Part shown: positions 62,079-64,000 of the stretch, piece by piece
Numbering within the stretch: position 1 is the stretch's first letter
How the letters are laid out: every line of letters starts with the position of its first letter
From: Desulfovibrio oxyclinae DSM 11498
GTDB taxonomy: Bacteria; Desulfobacterota; Desulfovibrionia; Desulfovibrionales; Desulfovibrionaceae
NCBI RefSeq assembly: GCF_000375485.1
Contig: NZ_AQXE01000012.1
Location: 36,918-100,917 of the forward strand
Direction: 5' to 3'
Length of the DNA: 64,000 nt
Translations under genes and position numbers: made by a program
The notes under the pieces: model-generated
Told to the model about the DNA's origin: nothing
Seen by the model: only the letters and a program-made list of their open reading frames with translations
Database searches by the model: none

Positions 62079-62861
62079 CTATTCACTGATTTCGTTGAGG
62101 AAGGGCATCTCGTTTTCCTGCCGTGTCCCGTTCCTCTCCTCGACGCATTGGCGCAGCAGGACATAATGATGTCCAATGAACGAGAGGGCGCGCATCGGTT
62201 CACCCGCTGCAATGGCCCGTGCCGTATCGCTCCAGTTGGCGGCCGCCTTTTCACGATACACCGGATCTTCATACAGCGCGTAATCGTGGGAACTGAATCC
62301 CATCTGCAGGGCATGCATCACCCACTCGAAGAGCGGATTCCTCGCCATGCGCGCCAGCATTATGTTCAGCTTGCGGTCCAGCTCCCCCGCCTCGTTGAGA
62401 TCGGGAGCGGACTCGCGAAGCATTGCCTCCAGTTTCTTGGCACCCTGGTAAAGCTCCTTCTTTTCGGAGTCCTCCGCGCGGGCGATGGCCAGCTCGGTGA
62501 TGGAGCGGTCCATGCTCTCGCGAAACTCGATGAGCTTTTCGGGGTCGAAGGGATGTTGTTTCAGGAAGAGCGTCAGCGACTCGGAGACGTTGTCCACGCC
62601 GATTTCACGCACGTAGGCTCCGCCCTTGGCGCCTTTCTTCACTTCCAGCAGCCCTTTCTGCTTGAGTATCTTGATCGCCTCGCGAACAACGCCCCTGCCA
62701 GTCCCGAATTGGGCCTGCATGTCACGCTCGCTCGGCAGCCGCTCGCCCGGGGCCAGCCTGCCGTCCATGATGGCCGCCTCCACCTGAAGGGCGATCTCCT
62801 CGGTGGCGCGACCCATCCTCACGGGCATGAACAAAGTCTGGGCATCAATCGCTGCACTCAT
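62079..62861 (-). CDS. FadR/GntR-family regulator of the choline operon
   Basis: The 260-aa protein has an N-terminal winged helix of the GntR family (about 20-85: LPSERDMQAQFGTGRGVVREAIKILKQKGLL) and a C-terminal FCD ligand domain (about 100-245). It stands at the position and likely has the role of BetI, the TetR-type choline-responsive repressor of other bacteria, but belongs to a different family. A palindromic GntR operator lies at 62934-62948 upstream. It is the first gene of the betA-betB-choX operon. Confidence 0.88.
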   Translation of the reverse strand: MSAAIDAQTLFMPVRMGRATEEIALQVEAAIMDGRLAPGERLPSERDMQAQFGTGRGVVREAIKILKQKGLLEVKKGAKGGAYVREIGVDNVSESLTLFLKQHPFDPEKLIEFRESMDRSITELAIARAEDSEKKELYQGAKKLEAMLRESAPDLNEAGELDRKLNIMLARMARNPLFEWVMHALQMGFSSHDYALYEDPVYREKAAANWSDTARAIAAGEPMRALSFIGHHYVLLRQCVEERNGTRQENEMPFLNEISE

Positions 62862-62933
62862 TGGTATTACCTTAAATTGGATTTTTCGACAAAAAGAACC
62901 ATTTTGTGGGGAAAAACCACTTCGCTCCGCTCA

Positions 62934-62948
62934 AATGGTACGACCATT
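62934..62948. promoter_or_regulatory. GntR/FCD-type operator upstream of the regulator gene
   Basis: AATGGT-ACG-ACCATT is a perfect 6-base inverted repeat with 3-base centre, matching the FadR-subfamily consensus TGGT-N3-ACCA, 73 bases upstream of the GntR start codon, so autoregulation is likely. Confidence 0.6.
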
Positions 62949-63068
62949 AACTGCCACCCTCCTGCCGGGTTGTCAAGCCCGCCCTGTCAGGAAGGTAACG
63001 AAAACACATACTACCGATAGACAAGACTCTAATCTCGTTACATTTTTCTGTTTTTCCCATTTCAAGGC

Positions 63069-63085
63069 GTTATAATCGTTATAAC
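63069..63085. repeat. Tandem GTTATAA motifs
   Basis: GTTATAAT-C-GTTATAAC: two nearly identical heptamers in a row, the second self-complementary. They resemble -10 boxes and may be part of the promoter of the Cache sensor gene. Confidence 0.3.
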
Positions 63086-63225
63086 CCCTTCACAGTCGTG
63101 AGCGCATGGTTTACTCCACTTTTTTGAGACGGAGCTGGAAGCCTTCCGGATCGGGCGGGCCTGCATGTCAACCAACCAATGATTTCAGGCTGTTTCCGGT
63201 GCTTCAAAAACAAATGGGGAAAACA

Positions 63226-64000
63226 ATGTTCACTTGGCTTAATGGAAGTTTGGCTCGCGCCATCCTCTTCCCGCTGATTACGATTGTCGTTATCAGCGTA
63301 TCGGCGTTGGTATACTACGTAAACAAATCATCCTACGAGCTGGTGCTCGAAAGCGAAACGCGAGCGGCCGGAAGTCAGGCGGATGCCATCCGCTCCGCGC
63401 TCGGCCTGTTCATTGCTGACAGCACGGCCACGGCCAAATCACTTGCCTCCCGCGATGATGTCATAGCTTCTTTCAAAGACAAGACCGACGGCAACACCAG
63501 AATCCTCGCAAAACTTGCCAAGAGCAATCCCAACCTCTGGGGGGGCATAGCGTTTGACACATCCGGCATGGCGATTGCCGGCTCGACCAGGGACGGCGCA
63601 ACCCTGACAGGGCTCGACATCAGCGGAAGGGAGTATGTGCGCGCCGTGCTCGAAGGGAAAAGCGAATTCGTTTCCGAGGTGTTCCGGGCAAAATCCGGAC
63701 AGGACCTCATCTTCGCCATAAGCGTTCCCGTCTATGACGAACAGCGCAACCTGCTTGGTGGCGTCGCCCTGCTCGGCGGCTGGGAAGGCTTTACCAAAGA
63801 GTTCATCGATCCCGTGGTCATCGGCCATGAAGGCTACGCGTTCATTCTGGACTCGGATGGCCGACTCATCCATCACCCAAAGGATGAATCGCTCATCCTG
63901 AAAAACCAGCGCAATACGGTTTTCGCTCAGGAAGCTCTCCGTCGGCAGAACGGTGTCGTCTTCTACGACTGGCAGGGCGACAGCAAGGTCATGGTATTCC
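63226..64000 (+). CDS. dCache-domain sensor, probable chemoreceptor (3' end cut by window)
   Basis: An open frame from the ATG at 63226 runs to the window end (258 complete codons and one base). It begins with a membrane helix (about 11-32, AILFPLITIVVISVSALVYY). A periplasmic dCache domain follows, with the core motifs GGIAFDTSGMAIAGST, SGREYVRAVLEGK and SEVFRAKSGQDLIFAISVPVYD, and then the membrane-proximal GHEGYAFILDSDGRLIHHP. This layout is that of methyl-accepting chemotaxis proteins or sensor kinases, and the signalling end is out of the window, so the output cannot be told. GGGGA precedes the start; a further ATG at 63214 has none. Confidence 0.8.
   Translation, partial: MFTWLNGSLARAILFPLITIVVISVSALVYYVNKSSYELVLESETRAAGSQADAIRSALGLFIADSTATAKSLASRDDVIASFKDKTDGNTRILAKLAKSNPNLWGGIAFDTSGMAIAGSTRDGATLTGLDISGREYVRAVLEGKSEFVSEVFRAKSGQDLIFAISVPVYDEQRNLLGGVALLGGWEGFTKEFIDPVVIGHEGYAFILDSDGRLIHHPKDESLILKNQRNTVFAQEALRRQNGVVFYDWQGDSKVMVF

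Larger units (their letters stand above)
62862..63225. other. Intergenic control region between bet operon and Cache sensor
   Basis: This 364-base stretch is AT-richer than the genes. It holds the GntR operator at 62934-62948 and the tandem GTTATAA motifs at 63069-63085. I see no further gene or RNA. Confidence 0.5.

Noticed and set aside
62803..63075. 90-aa plus-strand frame in the choline control region
   Set aside because: It overlaps the GntR gene start and its operator, with no motif or ribosome-binding site.

Overview
The window is about 60% GC, gene-dense and almost entirely chromosomal housekeeping and signalling. Its content points to a marine or salt-tolerant sulfate-reducing bacterium of the Desulfovibrionaceae: HdrB/GlpC-type iron-sulfur partners for glycerol-3-phosphate oxidation, a chemotaxis transducer with an H-NOX domain, CII-family small regulators, many hybrid kinases, and choline-to-betaine genes. 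The assignment is an inference from gene content; there is no rRNA or other marker gene here. I see no tRNA, rRNA, CRISPR array or insertion sequence.

Layout. 1-5.3 kb: glpB (cut by the left edge), a membrane GlpC-like protein with a c-type heme motif, a separate HdrB-like CCG protein, and glpK, together feeding glycerol electrons toward the membrane. 5.3-13 kb: a glycosyltransferase-like gene; a LytTR regulator with a degraded receiver followed by acs; then metF, a metallophosphoesterase and a cytoplasmic molybdopterin enzyme. 12.9-16.6 kb: a clpS-clpA-thioesterase-aat group, which is most of an N-degron pathway. 16.6-18 kb: a CYTH protein and the crcB/DUF190 pair. 18-23.6 kb: an H-NOX chemoreceptor, cheA and cheB. 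23.8-29.2 kb: DUF2062, and trxA-trxB-bamD-unknown-fusA2. 29.3-36.8 kb: a long minus-strand operon pcm-DUF368-mrp-pgsA-unknown-ftsB-TPR-lipoprotein-fbp-tsaD. 36.9-40.2 kb: a CBS protein, an M23 peptidase, queF and a queuosine-precursor transporter.

40.4-56.4 kb is the most unusual part. An autoregulated TetR gene is followed by a non-coding stretch holding a terminator, an array of roughly 10-bp spaced heptamers and a near-perfect sigma-54 promoter. This promoter would drive a tightly coupled signalling operon: a CII-like regulator, a Cache lipoprotein, a hybrid kinase, an HPt protein, a REC-PAS kinase, a REC-HDOD protein and a REC protein with a dead HD-GYP-like domain. Two more hybrid kinases, an embedded alpha/beta hydrolase and a second CII-like paralogue close the island.

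56.5-64 kb: a long class II aldolase, then a minus-strand GntR-betA-betB-choX-like operon for choline oxidation to glycine betaine, and at the right edge the start of a Cache-type sensor, probably a chemoreceptor, cut by the window end.
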